64,000 bases of DNA from Antedon mediterranea. Taxonomy: Eukaryota; Echinodermata; Crinoidea; Comatulida; Antedonidae. A program made the translations under genes and the position numbers. How positions within the stretch are numbered: position 1 is the first letter of the stretch; every line of letters starts with the position of its first letter. The notes beneath the pieces are model-generated. The model was not told the DNA's origin, ran no database searches, and was given only the letters and a program-made list of their open reading frames with translations. The stretch lies in assembly GCF_964355755.1 (NCBI RefSeq), contig NC_092672.1, forward strand, positions 13,636,501 to 13,700,500. The letters are read 5' to 3'. Below, piece by piece: positions 20,901 through 30,284 of this stretch.

Positions 20901-21524
20901 AGGGTCTCCATATGGGATTGCATTACCAATTCTGGCGTTAAAGTCTCCCATAATTAAAATGTGTGCAGCTTTTTCATTTTCAATTTGTAAAATTTCTGAT
21001 AGGAGTTGATTATATAATTCATCAGAGAGACATGCATCAGTTCCTTCGACAGGAAAGTAAGCTACTGCTATATATATAATATTATTGTTTAACTTAACTT
21101 TTATCCATAGTCTTTCATAATCATCGTGCGGGTCGAAATAATTATCATCCATGATTGTAATCGCCTCCGATATTAGAAAACCTATACCACCCCCATTTTT
21201 AGATTTTCTATTTTTGCCAATCCATTTATAGCTGTTAATGTCAATTGTTTGATCATTTTGTAGAAATGTTTCAGCTAAACCTAATATTTGGATACTATTG
21301 TCTTTTAAGAAATGATCAATCTCATAGATCTTAGATTTTACCCTGTTTACGTTATTAAATGCAATCTTAATGTTAGAACATTCATTATTCTTATCATTAC
21401 GACTTTTCTTTTTACCACGTCTATGTCTTTTACTTGATTTAACTTTTTCATTACTTTGGTCTATAACAGAACTTTCTCTTGAGATATTACACTTATGTTC
21501 ATTGTTATATTCATTACTAAGCAA
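17913..21524 (-). CDS. LINE ORF2: APE endonuclease + reverse transcriptase (intact, 1203 aa)
   Basis: Nicks target DNA and copies the element RNA at the nick. After a basic N-terminus (KSSKRHRRGKKKSR, 29-42) the APE endonuclease spans about 52-287: FNNVNRVKSK, AETFL with catalytic Glu85, GGGIGFLI (111-118), GDFNAR (193-198; Asp194, Asn196), STIDYML (Asp251) and GSDHN (Asp279, His280). The reverse transcriptase spans about 470-850: APGIDTIPNELL (548-559), VHKKGPKNDLNNYRGITL (595-612), GGFRKDHR, AFLDFRKAFDTVW (675-687; motif A), GVKQGCALSPILF (734-746; motif B) and LFWADDVVLL (774-783; motif C, Trp where Phe/Tyr is usual), then YKYLGSHIT. A C-terminal CPIC...H...C zinc motif starts at 1100. There is no restriction-like endonuclease. 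No stops or frameshifts are seen, suggesting recent insertion. ORF1 ends 93 bp upstream. Confidence 0.95.
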   Translation of the reverse strand: MLSNEYNNEHKCNISRESSVIDQSNEKVKSSKRHRRGKKKSRNDKNNECSNIKIAFNNVNRVKSKIYEIDHFLKDNSIQILGLAETFLQNDQTIDINSYKWIGKNRKSKNGGGIGFLISEAITIMDDNYFDPHDDYERLWIKVKLNNNIIYIAVAYFPVEGTDACLSDELYNQLLSEILQIENEKAAHILIMGDFNARIGNAIPYGDPVLNTNGKRFLNFCENSALTVLNCTKLCHGKTTWMRNNQSSTIDYMLTSDDLIEYVETFIVDEDHRFHLGSDHNTLITNFKQSFGQLNKKKKNKNSTNIWNILPHQDWSNYQKELKDTLEEWNANEFDCPNMLWSSWRSKLLQAANKTIGFKNNKCKHKRWWDSNIDHLIKDRKTASKEHRHWVKSNKNTVHGNELWQNYQHKRKAVKHAINKKIMQVRIDKSAQISENGGVSSKNFWTNLRGSNRKKVETTSIKLPNSDKTTTDKCKIKETICQYWKTLGQSNLGTHDYSIKQTKEEINNLRNKSDECNIGTQNSPQLCNIYISMLDIKWALGQCKNHKAPGIDTIPNELLKFGGDKLIQSLSQLFNRLLELQTIPDEWNKGIIIPVHKKGPKNDLNNYRGITLNSCVSKVFTRIISNNISKFLESNNILSEIQGGFRKDHRCDDHIFTLKCIASTRQAEGKNTYMAFLDFRKAFDTVWRDKLLTTAWDIGIKGNVWKILFNIYNNVHCKVKFGEIETEYFEIEEGVKQGCALSPILFCIYINEFAKLLRENKMGIEICNVQLSGLFWADDVVLLANDERELQEMLDLATKFSNDYKLEFNYEKSNVLITGKRTDKQRLWPLSDHYISEVNSYKYLGSHITRSLSDHCHIEEVIKKGYRIIAYIKSIINDQDDYNRVFYGDLLWKTLGLPSINYACSTYVCGGISDIQNLEKLQTQMAKAILKSPRTTCKEALYGDLGWKSISTIQDMQRIDFLNRLVKMDMSRWPKLAFSAMLFIGHTSTFKWKWYNHMQNTLDLCGMSHRFKLTTDTNNQWVIISKSIIKSIDGIQIFDQARKKTSLMNYVTLKSTPYIEPYLLDKLDFLGASLKFKARSNTLALNLKKSIWEEDNDGTCPICKNDKEDIIHFMFKCKYFDDLRSTEYCKLEHNLYNSNLYTFWLYFLLGNPVLKLKLTLGSDTSLPTGTQPVIVNKVNEIFDMFCKSYIKQAWASRTKMLKI

Positions 21525-21617
21525 AAAATACCTGTTTTGTTGTTGACTTGTCCAGTCAGTACTACCGGTTAAGGAAATATGTCCCTTATAACCGGCTCTT
21601 TCTTCATGGCCATGTTC

Positions 21618-22772
21618 CTAGCATTCGGATGGGCAAATTACCGACTTATGGCCTAACAAACCACATGAGTAACACTTAATATGTTGACCATGTCTACAGT
21701 TCTTTTTGACATGATTGTGTTCACCACAGAAGTGACATCCGGCACGTTGACTTTGTCTGTTGTTAGATCCTTTCGCTTGGTTGTTTCTCCGTTCAGATTC
21801 AAATGTATGCGAATTCCTTCTTTTGGGTGACGGTTTGCCGCGTGTTGACTGTCCGTTATGTAATCGATTCTGTTTGCGAATAATTGGGTGGTGCCTATTG
21901 ATGTTGCGTAGAAGGCGTCTTGTGCCGCTCGTTGACAGGTGTAGTCCATATCTATCAAGTGTTGATGTGTCTACTGAATTGTCCTGTTGTTTGAAATTTT
22001 CGTCATTTTCAACTAATATGCATCCATTTGTGTCGGCCAGTGATCTTAGTTTTGTGTTAAGTTTGTCCACAAGTTTCTGGTGGCCTGGGTGGTCAGTACG
22101 TGGTAATACTGTCGAAAGAATGACAAGTGAGTTTGGTGAGCGTCCATTAAGATAAAATACGATTTCCTCATATTTACCTTCTGCTATTTCTTCATCGGCT
22201 TCAGAAGTGCAGTCATTTGTGCTTCCATGAATTATAATCGTTGAGAATGTGTCAACAGGTAGCTCATCTAATCTTTTCTTAATATCATTGACTCTTTTGC
22301 CGCGTAGGCACTCGATCGTTGTGTTTTCCAAACCATTTTTATTTACATCTCGAAGTATGGAATCGCTTATTAGAAGTGTTGGTGCTGATTGTTTATTTGC
22401 TACATTGTCATTCTGATTTGTTGCAAAGACATCTTGTTTATTCGTTTCCTGTCGATTGTTAGGTTTATCCTGTCCCTGGTTACATGAAAGCATATTTAGT
22501 TTGTTGATCAACTCCTCGTTTTTACTTTCAAGGCTTTTAATTTTCGTTGTTTGTTCAGTTAATAGTATATCTTGGTCTAAGGACTTGTTCAGGACTGTGT
22601 TTAGTTTTGCAGTTAGCTCTTTAATGCAGGCTGGTAGGCGGTGGCATGATAAGCAGAACCATATAGTTGGTTTCTTTCCTTTCATTCCAATACATGAACG
22701 GTGATATAATTGGTTGCACAGATTGCATTCAATCGCTGATGCTGTATCAGATTTTGTTTGCTTACAAGCATC
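21618..22772 (-). CDS. LINE ORF1: partial PHD finger, coiled coil, SGNH-like domain, two CCHC knuckles
   Basis: The first Met of the open frame is at 22685 (355 codons), but the frame is open back to the element's first base at 22772. Those extra codons complete most of a PHD-type zinc finger (C..., CNLC, H-x2-C, then WFCLSC after the Met), so translation from 22685 would cut the finger. The first Cys of the leading CxxC pair falls exactly at the junction and is replaced by a Tyr codon made by the TAT flank. This indicates 5' truncation. Residues below are numbered from the Met. A coiled-coil-like region lies at 20-68. An SGNH-hydrolase-like domain spans about 102-262, with SDS (107-109), GSTND (154-158) and a D..GLH block (244-249). 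A basic Arg/Lys/Ser-rich linker follows, then zinc knuckles at 317-330 and 338-351. Related ORF1 proteins of CR1-group LINEs bind RNA; the esterase-like domain's role is unsettled. Confidence 0.88.
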   Translation of the reverse strand, partial: DACKQTKSDTASAIECNLCNQLYHRSCIGMKGKKPTIWFCLSCHRLPACIKELTAKLNTVLNKSLDQDILLTEQTTKIKSLESKNEELINKLNMLSCNQGQDKPNNRQETNKQDVFATNQNDNVANKQSAPTLLISDSILRDVNKNGLENTTIECLRGKRVNDIKKRLDELPVDTFSTIIIHGSTNDCTSEADEEIAEGKYEEIVFYLNGRSPNSLVILSTVLPRTDHPGHQKLVDKLNTKLRSLADTNGCILVENDENFKQQDNSVDTSTLDRYGLHLSTSGTRRLLRNINRHHPIIRKQNRLHNGQSTRGKPSPKRRNSHTFESERRNNQAKGSNNRQSQRAGCHFCGEHNHVKKNCRHGQHIKCYSCGLLGHKSVICPSEC

Positions 22773-22811
22773 ATACTACACATGATCTTAGCCAAAAGGC
22801 CGAGAAGCGAT
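22773..22811 (-). pseudogene. U2 snRNA gene, 5' part (positions 1-39), split by LINE
   Basis: The first 39 nt of U2, ending with the shared TAT. The upstream promoter region is intact, so transcription may start normally and read into the LINE. This would give a U2-LINE fusion transcript; that is inference. Confidence 0.95.
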
Positions 22812-23375
22812 AACAATTAAACGAATCTCAACTAGTACCAACAAATGACGACTTGCTGTCGAATCAGTGTGATACATATAATGTAGCTAATGCATACATT
22901 CGACCGATGTGTTAAGTCATACCGTTTAGAATATAAAAGTTTTTACAGAGATTATAGAGTAATATAATTAATTTGTAATAACTGTCAACATGTTTTTTTA
23001 AAACAAAACTGATGACGTGTTACGTTCGATGGTCGTAAAACACCGTTAACGTTAAAGAACACTTACGCTACGTTGTCAATTTACATAACAATACAGAGTG
23101 ACGTAAGTAGCGTAAGGTTTATCGAGTCGGACCGTAAAACAAAGACGAAACAGTAAAATATACGTTTCATGGCTATAAATTACGTCATTAACAAAATTTG
23201 AATATACGCCCATTCGTTTCTCTGTGCATTTTAATAATTAAACAATCAACTGAAATTACAGTAACATTTTATTCAGAAAAAATACATAATTATTTCTCTA
23301 TTGAAAAAGTATGACGTAACAACATGTAACCTGTAACGTAAATACAGAAGACCTACAATAAACAGTGTAACAGAT

Positions 23376-23384
23376 TCTATTTTT
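23376..23384 (-). promoter_or_regulatory. Candidate snRNA 3' box (representative, copy 1)
   Basis: On the U2 strand AAAAATAGA lies 18-26 nt after the 3' end of U2 and fits the AAARNNAGA half of the metazoan U snRNA 3' box used by the Integrator complex. It occurs in subtype A units. Subtype B units have AAAAAGAGA here or, in copies 12, 13, 34, 35, 41 and 42, ACAAAATAGA. Confidence 0.45.
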
Positions 23385-23401
23385 TAATAACTATCTTGAT
23401 A

Positions 23402-23590
23402 GGTTGGGCCAATCCTGGACGTACTGCAATACCAGGTCAACCCGTGGCCAGGATGGAGCAAGCTCCTATTCCATGGCCTAAATTCAAAAATCAGTTTAAT
23501 ATAGAAGCTACTCGATGAGCAGCGTTTCAGATATTAAGCTGAAAAGAACAGATACTACACATGATCTTAGCCAAAAGGCCGAGAAGCGAT
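23402..23590 (-). ncRNA. U2: U2 snRNA, copy 1 (subtype A)
   Basis: Pairs with the intron branch point and forms the core of the U2 snRNP. The 189 nt include the near-universal 5' sequence ATCGCTTCTCGGCC, branch-point recognition GTAGTA at 33-38, an Sm site GATTTTTGA at 99-107, stem-loop III around GGAGCTTGCTCC, and stem-loop IV with the U2B''/A' binding loop around TATTGCAGTAC. G at 171 defines subtype A. The 3' end is placed by alignment with other U2 RNAs (…CCCAACC) and may be off by a few nt. The following 10-bp spacer loss and 11-bp insertion mark this unit. This copy is the reference consensus for the others. Confidence 0.97.
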
Positions 23591-23650
23591 AACAATTAAA
23601 CGAATCTCAACTAGTACCAACAAATGACGACTTGCTGTCGAATCAGTGTG
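23591..23650 (-). promoter_or_regulatory. Candidate U2 promoter proximal region (representative, copy 1)
   Basis: The 60 bp upstream of U2 position 1 are essentially invariant across all copies. GACGACTTGCTGTCG (plus strand) covers -36 to -50, close to where a proximal sequence element usually sits in metazoan snRNA genes. There is no TATA box at -25, as expected for RNA polymerase II-type U2. The exact element is inferred from position and conservation only. Confidence 0.45.
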
Positions 23651-24181
23651 ATACATATAATGTAGCTAATGCATACATTCGACCGATGTGTTAAGCCATA
23701 CCGTTTAAAATATAAAAGTTTTTACAGAGATTATAGAGTAATATAATTAATTTGTAATAACTGTCAACATGTTTTTTTTAAACAAAACTGATGACGTGTT
23801 ACGTTCGATGGTCGTAAAACACCGTTAACACTTACGCTACGTTGTCAATTTACATAACAATACAGAGTATACATACAGTGACGTAAGTAGCGTAATGTTT
23901 ATCGAGTCGGACCGTAAAACAAAGACGAAACAGTAAAATATACGTTTCATGGCTATAAATTACGTCATTAACAAAATTTGAATATACGCCCATTCGTTTC
24001 TCTGTGCATTTTAATAATTAAACAATCAACTGAAATTACAGTAACATTTTATTCAGAAAAAATACATAATTATTTCTCTATAGAAAAAGTATGACGTAAC
24101 AACATGTAACCTGTTACGTAAATACAGAAGACTTACAATAAACCGTGTGACAGATTCTCTTTTTTAATAATTATCTTGATA

Positions 24182-24370
24182 GGTTGGGCCAATCCTGGAT
24201 GTACTGCAATACCAGGTCAACCCGTGGCCAGGATGGAGCAAGCTCCTATTCCATGGCCTAAATTCAAAAATCAGTTTAATATAGAAGCTACTCGATGAGC
24301 AGCGTTTCAGATATTAAGCTGAAAAGAACAGATACTACACATGATCTTAGCCAAAAGGCCGAGAAGCGAT
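24182..24370 (-). ncRNA. U2: U2 snRNA, copy 2 (subtype B)
   Basis: Differs from copy 1 only by A171 in the stem-loop IV loop. The promoter flank has a TA loss in GATACATAATG, shared with copies 20 and 24. Confidence 0.97.
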
Positions 24371-24961
24371 AACAATTAAACGAATCTCAACTAGTACCAA
24401 CAAATGACGACTTGCTGTCGAATCAGTGTGATACATAATGTAGCTAATGCATACATTCGACCGATGTGTTAAGCCATACCGTTTAAAATATAAAAGTTTT
24501 TACAGAGATTATAGAGTAATATAATTAATTTGTAATATTAACTGTCAACATGTTTTTTTAAAACAAAACTGATGACGTGTTACGTTCGATGGTCGTAAAA
24601 CACCGTTAACGTTATAGAACACTTACGCTACGTTGTCAATTTACATAACAATACAGAGTGACGTAAGTAGCGTAAGGTTTATCGAGTCGGACCGTAAAAC
24701 AAAGACGAAACAGTAAAATATACGTTTCATGGCTATAAATTACGTCATTAACAAAATTTGAATATACGCCCATTCGTTTCTCTGTGCATTTTAATAATTA
24801 AACAATCAACTGAAATTACAGTAACATTTTATTCAGAAAAAATACATAATTATTTCTCTATTGAAAAAGTATGACGTAACAACATGTAACCTGTAACGTA
24901 AATACAGAAGACCTACAATAAACAGTGTAACAGATTCTATTTTTTAATAATTATCTTGATA

Positions 24962-25150
24962 GGTTGGGCCAATCCTGGACGTACTGCAATACCAGGTCAA
25001 CCCGTGGCCAGGATGGAGCAAGCTCCTATTCCATGGCCTAAATTCAAAAATCAGTTTAATATAGAAGCTACTCGATGAGCAGCGTTTCAGATATTAAGCT
25101 GAAAAGAACAGATACTACACATGATCTTAGCCAAAAGGCCGAGAAGCGAT
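24962..25150 (-). ncRNA. U2: U2 snRNA, copy 3 (subtype A)
   Basis: Consensus subtype A. Confidence 0.97.
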
Positions 25151-25741
25151 AACAATTAAACGAATCTCAACTAGTACCAACAAATGACGACTTGCTGTCG
25201 AATCAGTGTGATACATATAATGTAGCTAATGCATACATTCGACCGATGTGTTAAGCCATACCGTTTAGAATATAAAAGTTTTTACAGAGATTATAGAGTA
25301 ATATAATTAATTTGTAATAACTGTCAACATGTTTTTTTAAAACAAAACTGATGACGTGTTACGTTCGATGGTCGTAAAACACCGTTAACGTTATAGAACA
25401 CTTACGCTACGTTGTCAATTTACATAACAATACAGAGTGACGTAAGTAGCGTAAGGTTTATCGAGTCGGACCGTAAAACAAAGACGAAACAGTAAACTAT
25501 ACGTTTCATGGCTATAAATTAGGTCAATAAATAAAAATTGAAAATACGCCCATTCGTTTCTCTGTGCATTTTAATAATTAAAAAATCAACTGAAATTACA
25601 GTAACATTTCATTCAGAAAAAATAAATAATTATTTCTCTATAGAAAAAGTATGACGCAACAACATGTAACCTGTTACGTAAATACAGAAGACTTACAATA
25701 AACCGTGTGACAGACTCTCTTTTTTAATAATTATCTTGATA

Positions 25742-25930
25742 GGTTGGGCCAATCCTGGATGTACTGCAATACCAGGTCAACCCGTGGCCAGGATGGAGCA
25801 AGCTCCTATTCCATGGCCTAAATTCAAAAATCAGTTTAATATAGAAGCTACTCGATGAGCAGCGTTTCAGATATTAAGCTGAAAAGAACAGATACTACAC
25901 ATGATCTTAGCCAAAAGGCCGAGAAGCGAT
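25742..25930 (-). ncRNA. U2: U2 snRNA, copy 4 (subtype B)
   Basis: A171, otherwise consensus. The 3' flank reads CAGACTCTC, shared with copies 22 and 26. Confidence 0.97.
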
Positions 25931-26523
25931 AACAATTAAACGAATCTCAACTAGTACCAACAAATGACGACTTGCTGTCGAATCAGTGTGATACATATAA
26001 TGTAGCTAATGCATACATTCGACCGATGTGTTAAGCCATACCGTTTAAAATATAAAAGTTTTTACAGAGATTATAGAGTAATATAATTAATTTGTAATAT
26101 TAACTGTCAACATGTTTTTTTAAAACAAAACTGATGACGTGTTACGTTCGATGGTCGTAAAACACCGTTAACGTTATAGAACACTTACGCTACGTTGTCA
26201 ATTTACATAACAATACAGAGTGACGTAAGTAGCGTAAGGTTTATCGAGTCGGACCGTAAAACAAAGACGAAACAGTAAAATATACGTTTCATGGCTATAA
26301 ATTACGTCATTAACAAAATTTGAATATACGCCCATTCGTTTCTCTGTGCATTTTAATAATTAAACAATCAACTGAAATTACAGTAACATTTTATTCAGAA
26401 AAAATACATAATTATTTCTCTATTGAAAAAGTATGACGTAACAACATGTAACCTGTAACGTAAATACAGAAGACCTACAATAAACAGTGTAACAGATTCT
26501 ATTTTTTAATAATTATCTTGATA

Positions 26524-26712
26524 GGTTGGGCCAATCCTGGACGTACTGCAATACCAGGTCAACCCGTGGCCAGGATGGAGCAAGCTCCTATTCCATGGCC
26601 TAAATTCAAAAATCAGTTTAATATAGAAGCTACTCGATGAGCAGCGTTTCAGATATTAAGCTGAAAAGAACAGATACTACACATGATCTTAGCCAAAAGG
26701 CCGAGAAGCGAT
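26524..26712 (-). ncRNA. U2: U2 snRNA, copy 5 (subtype A)
   Basis: Consensus. The upstream flank has GTCATACCGTTTAGA, as after copies 23 and 27. Confidence 0.97.
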
Positions 26713-27303
26713 AACAATTAAACGAATCTCAACTAGTACCAACAAATGACGACTTGCTGTCGAATCAGTGTGATACATATAATGTAGCTAATGCATACAT
26801 TCGACCGATGTGTTAAGTCATACCGTTTAGAATATAAAAGTTTTTACAGAGATTATAGAGTAATATAATTAATTTGTAATAACTGTCAACATGTTTTTTT
26901 AAAACAAAACTGATGACGTGTTACGTTCGATGGTCGTAAAACACCGTTAACGTTATAGAACACTTACGCTACGTTGTCAATTTACATAACAATACAGAGT
27001 GACGTAAGTAGCGTAAGGTTTATCGAGTCGGACCGTAAAACAAAGACGAAACAGTAAACTATACGTTTCATGGCTATAAATTAGGTCAATAAATAAAAAT
27101 TGAAAATACGCCCATTCGTTTCTCTGTGCATTTTAATAATTAAAAAATCAACTGAAATTACAGTAACATTTCATTCAGAAAAAATAAATAATTATTTCTC
27201 TATAGAAAAAGTATGACGCAACAACATGTAACCTGTTACGTAAATACAGAAGACTTACAATAAACCGTGTGACAGATTCTCTTTTTTAATAATTATCTTG
27301 ATA

Positions 27304-27492
27304 GGTTGGGCCAATCCTGGATGTACTGCAATACCAGGTCAACCCGTGGCCAGGATGGAGCAAGCTCCTATTCCATGGCCTAAATTCAAAAATCAGTTTA
27401 ATATAGAAGCTACTCGATGAGCAGCGTTTCAGATATTAAGCTGAAAAGAACAGATACTACACATGATCTTAGCCAAAAGGCCGAGAAGCGAT
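27304..27492 (-). ncRNA. U2: U2 snRNA, copy 6 (subtype B)
   Basis: A171, otherwise consensus. Confidence 0.97.
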
Positions 27493-28085
27493 AACAATTA
27501 AACGAATCTCAACTAGTACCAACAAATGACGACTTGCTGTCGAATCAGTGTGATACATATAATGTAGCTAATGCATACATTCGACCGATGTGTTAAGCCA
27601 TACCGTTTAAAATATAAAAGTTTTTACAGAGATTATAGAGTAATATAATTAATTTGTAATATTAACTGTCAACATGTTTTTTTAAAACAAAACTGATGAC
27701 GTGTTACGTTCGATGGTCGTAAAACACCGTTAACGTTATAGAACACTTACGCTACGTTGTCAATTTACATAACAATACAGAGTGACGTAAGTAGCGTAAG
27801 GTTTATCGAGTCGGACCGTAAAACAAAGACGAAACAGTAAAATATACGTTTCATGGCTATAAATTACGTCATTAACAAAATTTGAATATACGCCCATTCG
27901 TTTCTCTGTGCATTTTAATAATTAAACAATCAACTGAAATTACAGTAACATTTTATTCAGAAAAAATACATAATTATTTCTCTATTGAAAAAGTATGACG
28001 TAACAACATGTAACCTGTAACGTAAATACAGAAGACCTACAATAAACAGTGTAACAGATTCTATTTTTTAATAATTATCTTGATA

Positions 28086-28274
28086 GGTTGGGCCAATCCT
28101 GGACGTACTGCAATACCAGGTCAACCCGTGGCCAGGATGGAGCAAGCTCCTATTCCATGGCCTAAATTCAAAAATCAGTTTAATATAGAAGCTACTCGAT
28201 GAGCAGCGTTTCAGATATTAAGCTGAAAAGAACAGATACTACACATGATCTTAGCCAAAAGGCCGAGAAGCGAT
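28086..28274 (-). ncRNA. U2: U2 snRNA, copy 7 (subtype A)
   Basis: Consensus. Followed by another A unit, breaking the A/B alternation. Confidence 0.97.
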
Positions 28275-28864
28275 AACAATTAAACGAATCTCAACTAGTA
28301 CCAACAAATGACGACTTGCTGTCGAATCAGTGTGATACATATAATGTAGCTAATGCATACATTCGACCGATGTGTTAAGCCATACCGTTTAAAATATAAA
28401 AGTTTTTACAGAGATTATAGAGTAATATAATTAATTTGTAATAACTGTCAACATGTTTTTTTTAAACAAAACTGATGACGTGTTACGTTCGATGGTCGTA
28501 AAACACCGTTAACGTTATAGAACACTTACGCTACGTTGTCAATTTACATAACAATACAGAGTGACGTAAGTAGCGTAAGGTTTATCGAGTCGGACCGTAA
28601 AACAAAGACGAAACAGTAAAATATACGTTTCATGGCTATAAATTACGTCATTAACAAAATTTGAATATACGCCCATTCGTTTCTCTGTGCATTTTAATAA
28701 TTAAACAATCAACTGAAATTACAGTAACATTTTATTCAGAAAAAATACATAATTATTTCTCTATTGAAAAAGTATGACGTAACAACATGTAACCTGTAAC
28801 GTAAATACAGAAGACCTACAATAAACAGTGTAACAGATTCTATTTTTTAATAATTATCTTGATA

Positions 28865-29053
28865 GGTTGGGCCAATCCTGGACGTACTGCAATACCAGGT
28901 CAACCCGTGGCCAGGATGGAGCAAGCTCCTATTCCATGGCCTAAATTAAAAAATCAGTTTAATATAGAAGCTACTCGATGAGCAGCGTTTCAGATATTAA
29001 GCTGAAAAGAACAGATACTACACATGATCTTAGCCAAAAGGCCGAGAAGCGAT
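28865..29053 (-). ncRNA. U2: U2 snRNA, copy 8 (subtype A, Sm-site variant)
   Basis: G106T changes the Sm site GATTTTTGA to GATTTTTTA, losing the G of the consensus. It is the same change as in the LINE-split copy and copy 18. Its counterpart in the duplicated block, copy 30, is consensus here. Confidence 0.95.
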
Positions 29054-29581
29054 AACAATTAAACGAATCTCAACTAGTACCAACAAATGACGACTTGCTG
29101 TCGAATCAGTGTGATACATATAATGTAGCTAATGCATACATTCGACCGATGTGTTAAGCCATACCGTTTAAAATATAAAGTTTTTACAGAGATTATAGAG
29201 TAATATAATTAATTTGTAATAACTGTCAACATGTTTTTTTTAAACAAAACTGATGACGTGTTACGTTCGATGGTCGTAAAACACCGTTAACGTTATAGAA
29301 CACTTACGCTACGTTGTCAATTTACATAACAATACAGAGTGACGTAAGTAGCGTAATGTTTATCGAGTCGGACCGTAAAACAAAGACGAAACAGTAAAAT
29401 ATACGTTTCATGGCTATAAATTACGTCATTAACAAAATTTGAATATACGCCCATTCGTTTCTCTGTGCGTTTTAATAATTAAACAATCAACTGAAATTAC
29501 AGTAACATTTTATTCAGAAAAAATACATAATTATTTCTCTATTGAAAAAGTATGACGTAACAACATGTAACCTGTAACGTA

Positions 29582-30031
29582 TTTATTTATTTATTTATTT
29601 GGAATTACACCTTTAGATCGGTGGCACACTTAGCACAAAGGTGCATCCTTCACAATATAAAATATAACAATTAACAGAAAAGTAAAAAAAGGCAAAAGCA
29701 ACTATCAACCCCTATCCTACCCCCCCCCCCCCCAATTTACATCGATACATACAGTAGATCATTACTTTACACAATGAATACAAAACAAGATATAGTAAAA
29801 GTGTATAAAATAAAATAAAATCAGCTGATAAACACAGCTTATTACGAAAAACCCCCAACTCCTCCCCCCTCCCACTTTTTTTTCAATTTACTTAATGTAG
29901 CAATGTAGATAACATAGTTATTGAGTCATGGAATTCAGTGAATCATTTCGAAATTGCCATGCTTGTTTTAGGTATCTTTTACAAAAACTATCTAAAATAT
30001 GTTCACACTCTTCATCAATTAAATTATCTGA
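29582..30031 (-). mobile_element. 5'-truncated LINE (450 bp) in U2 spacer, first copy
   Basis: Related to but distinct from the LINE at 16804-22772. It has the last 38 ORF2 codons, a 3' UTR with a C-run, the terminal hairpin sequence and an (AAAT)n tail. The spacer reads ...AACGTA before and GTAAATAC after, so GTA (29579-29581 and 30032-30034) may be a 3-bp target duplication. It lies about 90 bp downstream of the 3' end of the neighbouring U2, in spacer and not in the gene. Confidence 0.9.
29918..30031 (-). pseudogene. ORF2 C-terminal remnant of the truncated LINE
   Basis: Encodes ...HILDSFCKRYLKQAWQFRN... to a TAA stop at 29918. It aligns with the C-terminus of the intact ORF2 (EIFDMFCKSYIKQAWASRT), sharing the FCK-x-Y-x-KQAW core. 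This shows a related but different family member. Confidence 0.85.
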
Positions 30032-30095
30032 GTAAATACAGAAGACCTACAATAAACAGTGTAACAGATTCTATTTTTTAATAATTATCTTGATA

Positions 30096-30284
30096 GGTTG
30101 GGCCAATCCTGGACGTACTGCAATACCAGGTCAACCCGTGGCCAGGATGGAGCAAGCTCCTATTCCATGGCCTAAATTCAAAAATCAGTTTAATATAGAA
30201 GCTACTCGATGAGCAGCGTTTCAGATATTAAGCTGAAAAGAACAGATACTACACATGATCTTAGCCAAAAGGCCGAGAAGCGAT
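30096..30284 (-). ncRNA. U2: U2 snRNA, copy 9 (subtype A)
   Basis: Consensus. The LINE insertion lies in the spacer just downstream of its 3' end. Confidence 0.97.

Larger units (their letters stand above)
16804..22772 (-). mobile_element. LINE of ~6 kb inserted into a U2 snRNA gene
   Basis: The element lies in the same orientation as U2. On the U2 strand the left flank ends GTAG-TAT (positions 33-39) and the right flank resumes TAT-CTGTTC, so TAT (37-39) appears on both sides as a possible 3-bp target duplication. The insertion falls in the branch-point recognition sequence GUAGUA (33-38). The 3' end is a (TTGA)n repeat, not poly(A). ORF1 and ORF2 are open. The 5' end starts inside the ORF1 PHD finger, so the copy has lost its 5' UTR and first codons. 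The 3' region is unusual, with two copies of the terminal about 305 bp. The ORF1/ORF2 domain set points to the Jockey/CR1 group of APE-type LINEs; the exact clade is unresolved. Confidence 0.92.

Noticed and set aside
16804-22772. Assignment of the U2-inserted LINE to Utopia
   Set aside because: Utopia uses a restriction-like endonuclease downstream of the RT. Here an APE-type endonuclease precedes the RT and no restriction-like motif is seen.
16804-22772. Assignment of the U2-inserted LINE to Keno (Tx1 clade)
   Set aside because: The PHD and SGNH-like domains of ORF1 and the (TTGA)n tail fit the Jockey/CR1 group better. A phylogeny would be needed to settle it.
22812-23401. Other small RNA genes (U1, U5, U6, 5S, tRNA) in the U2 spacer
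   Set aside because: I looked for their hallmark sequences on both strands and found none.
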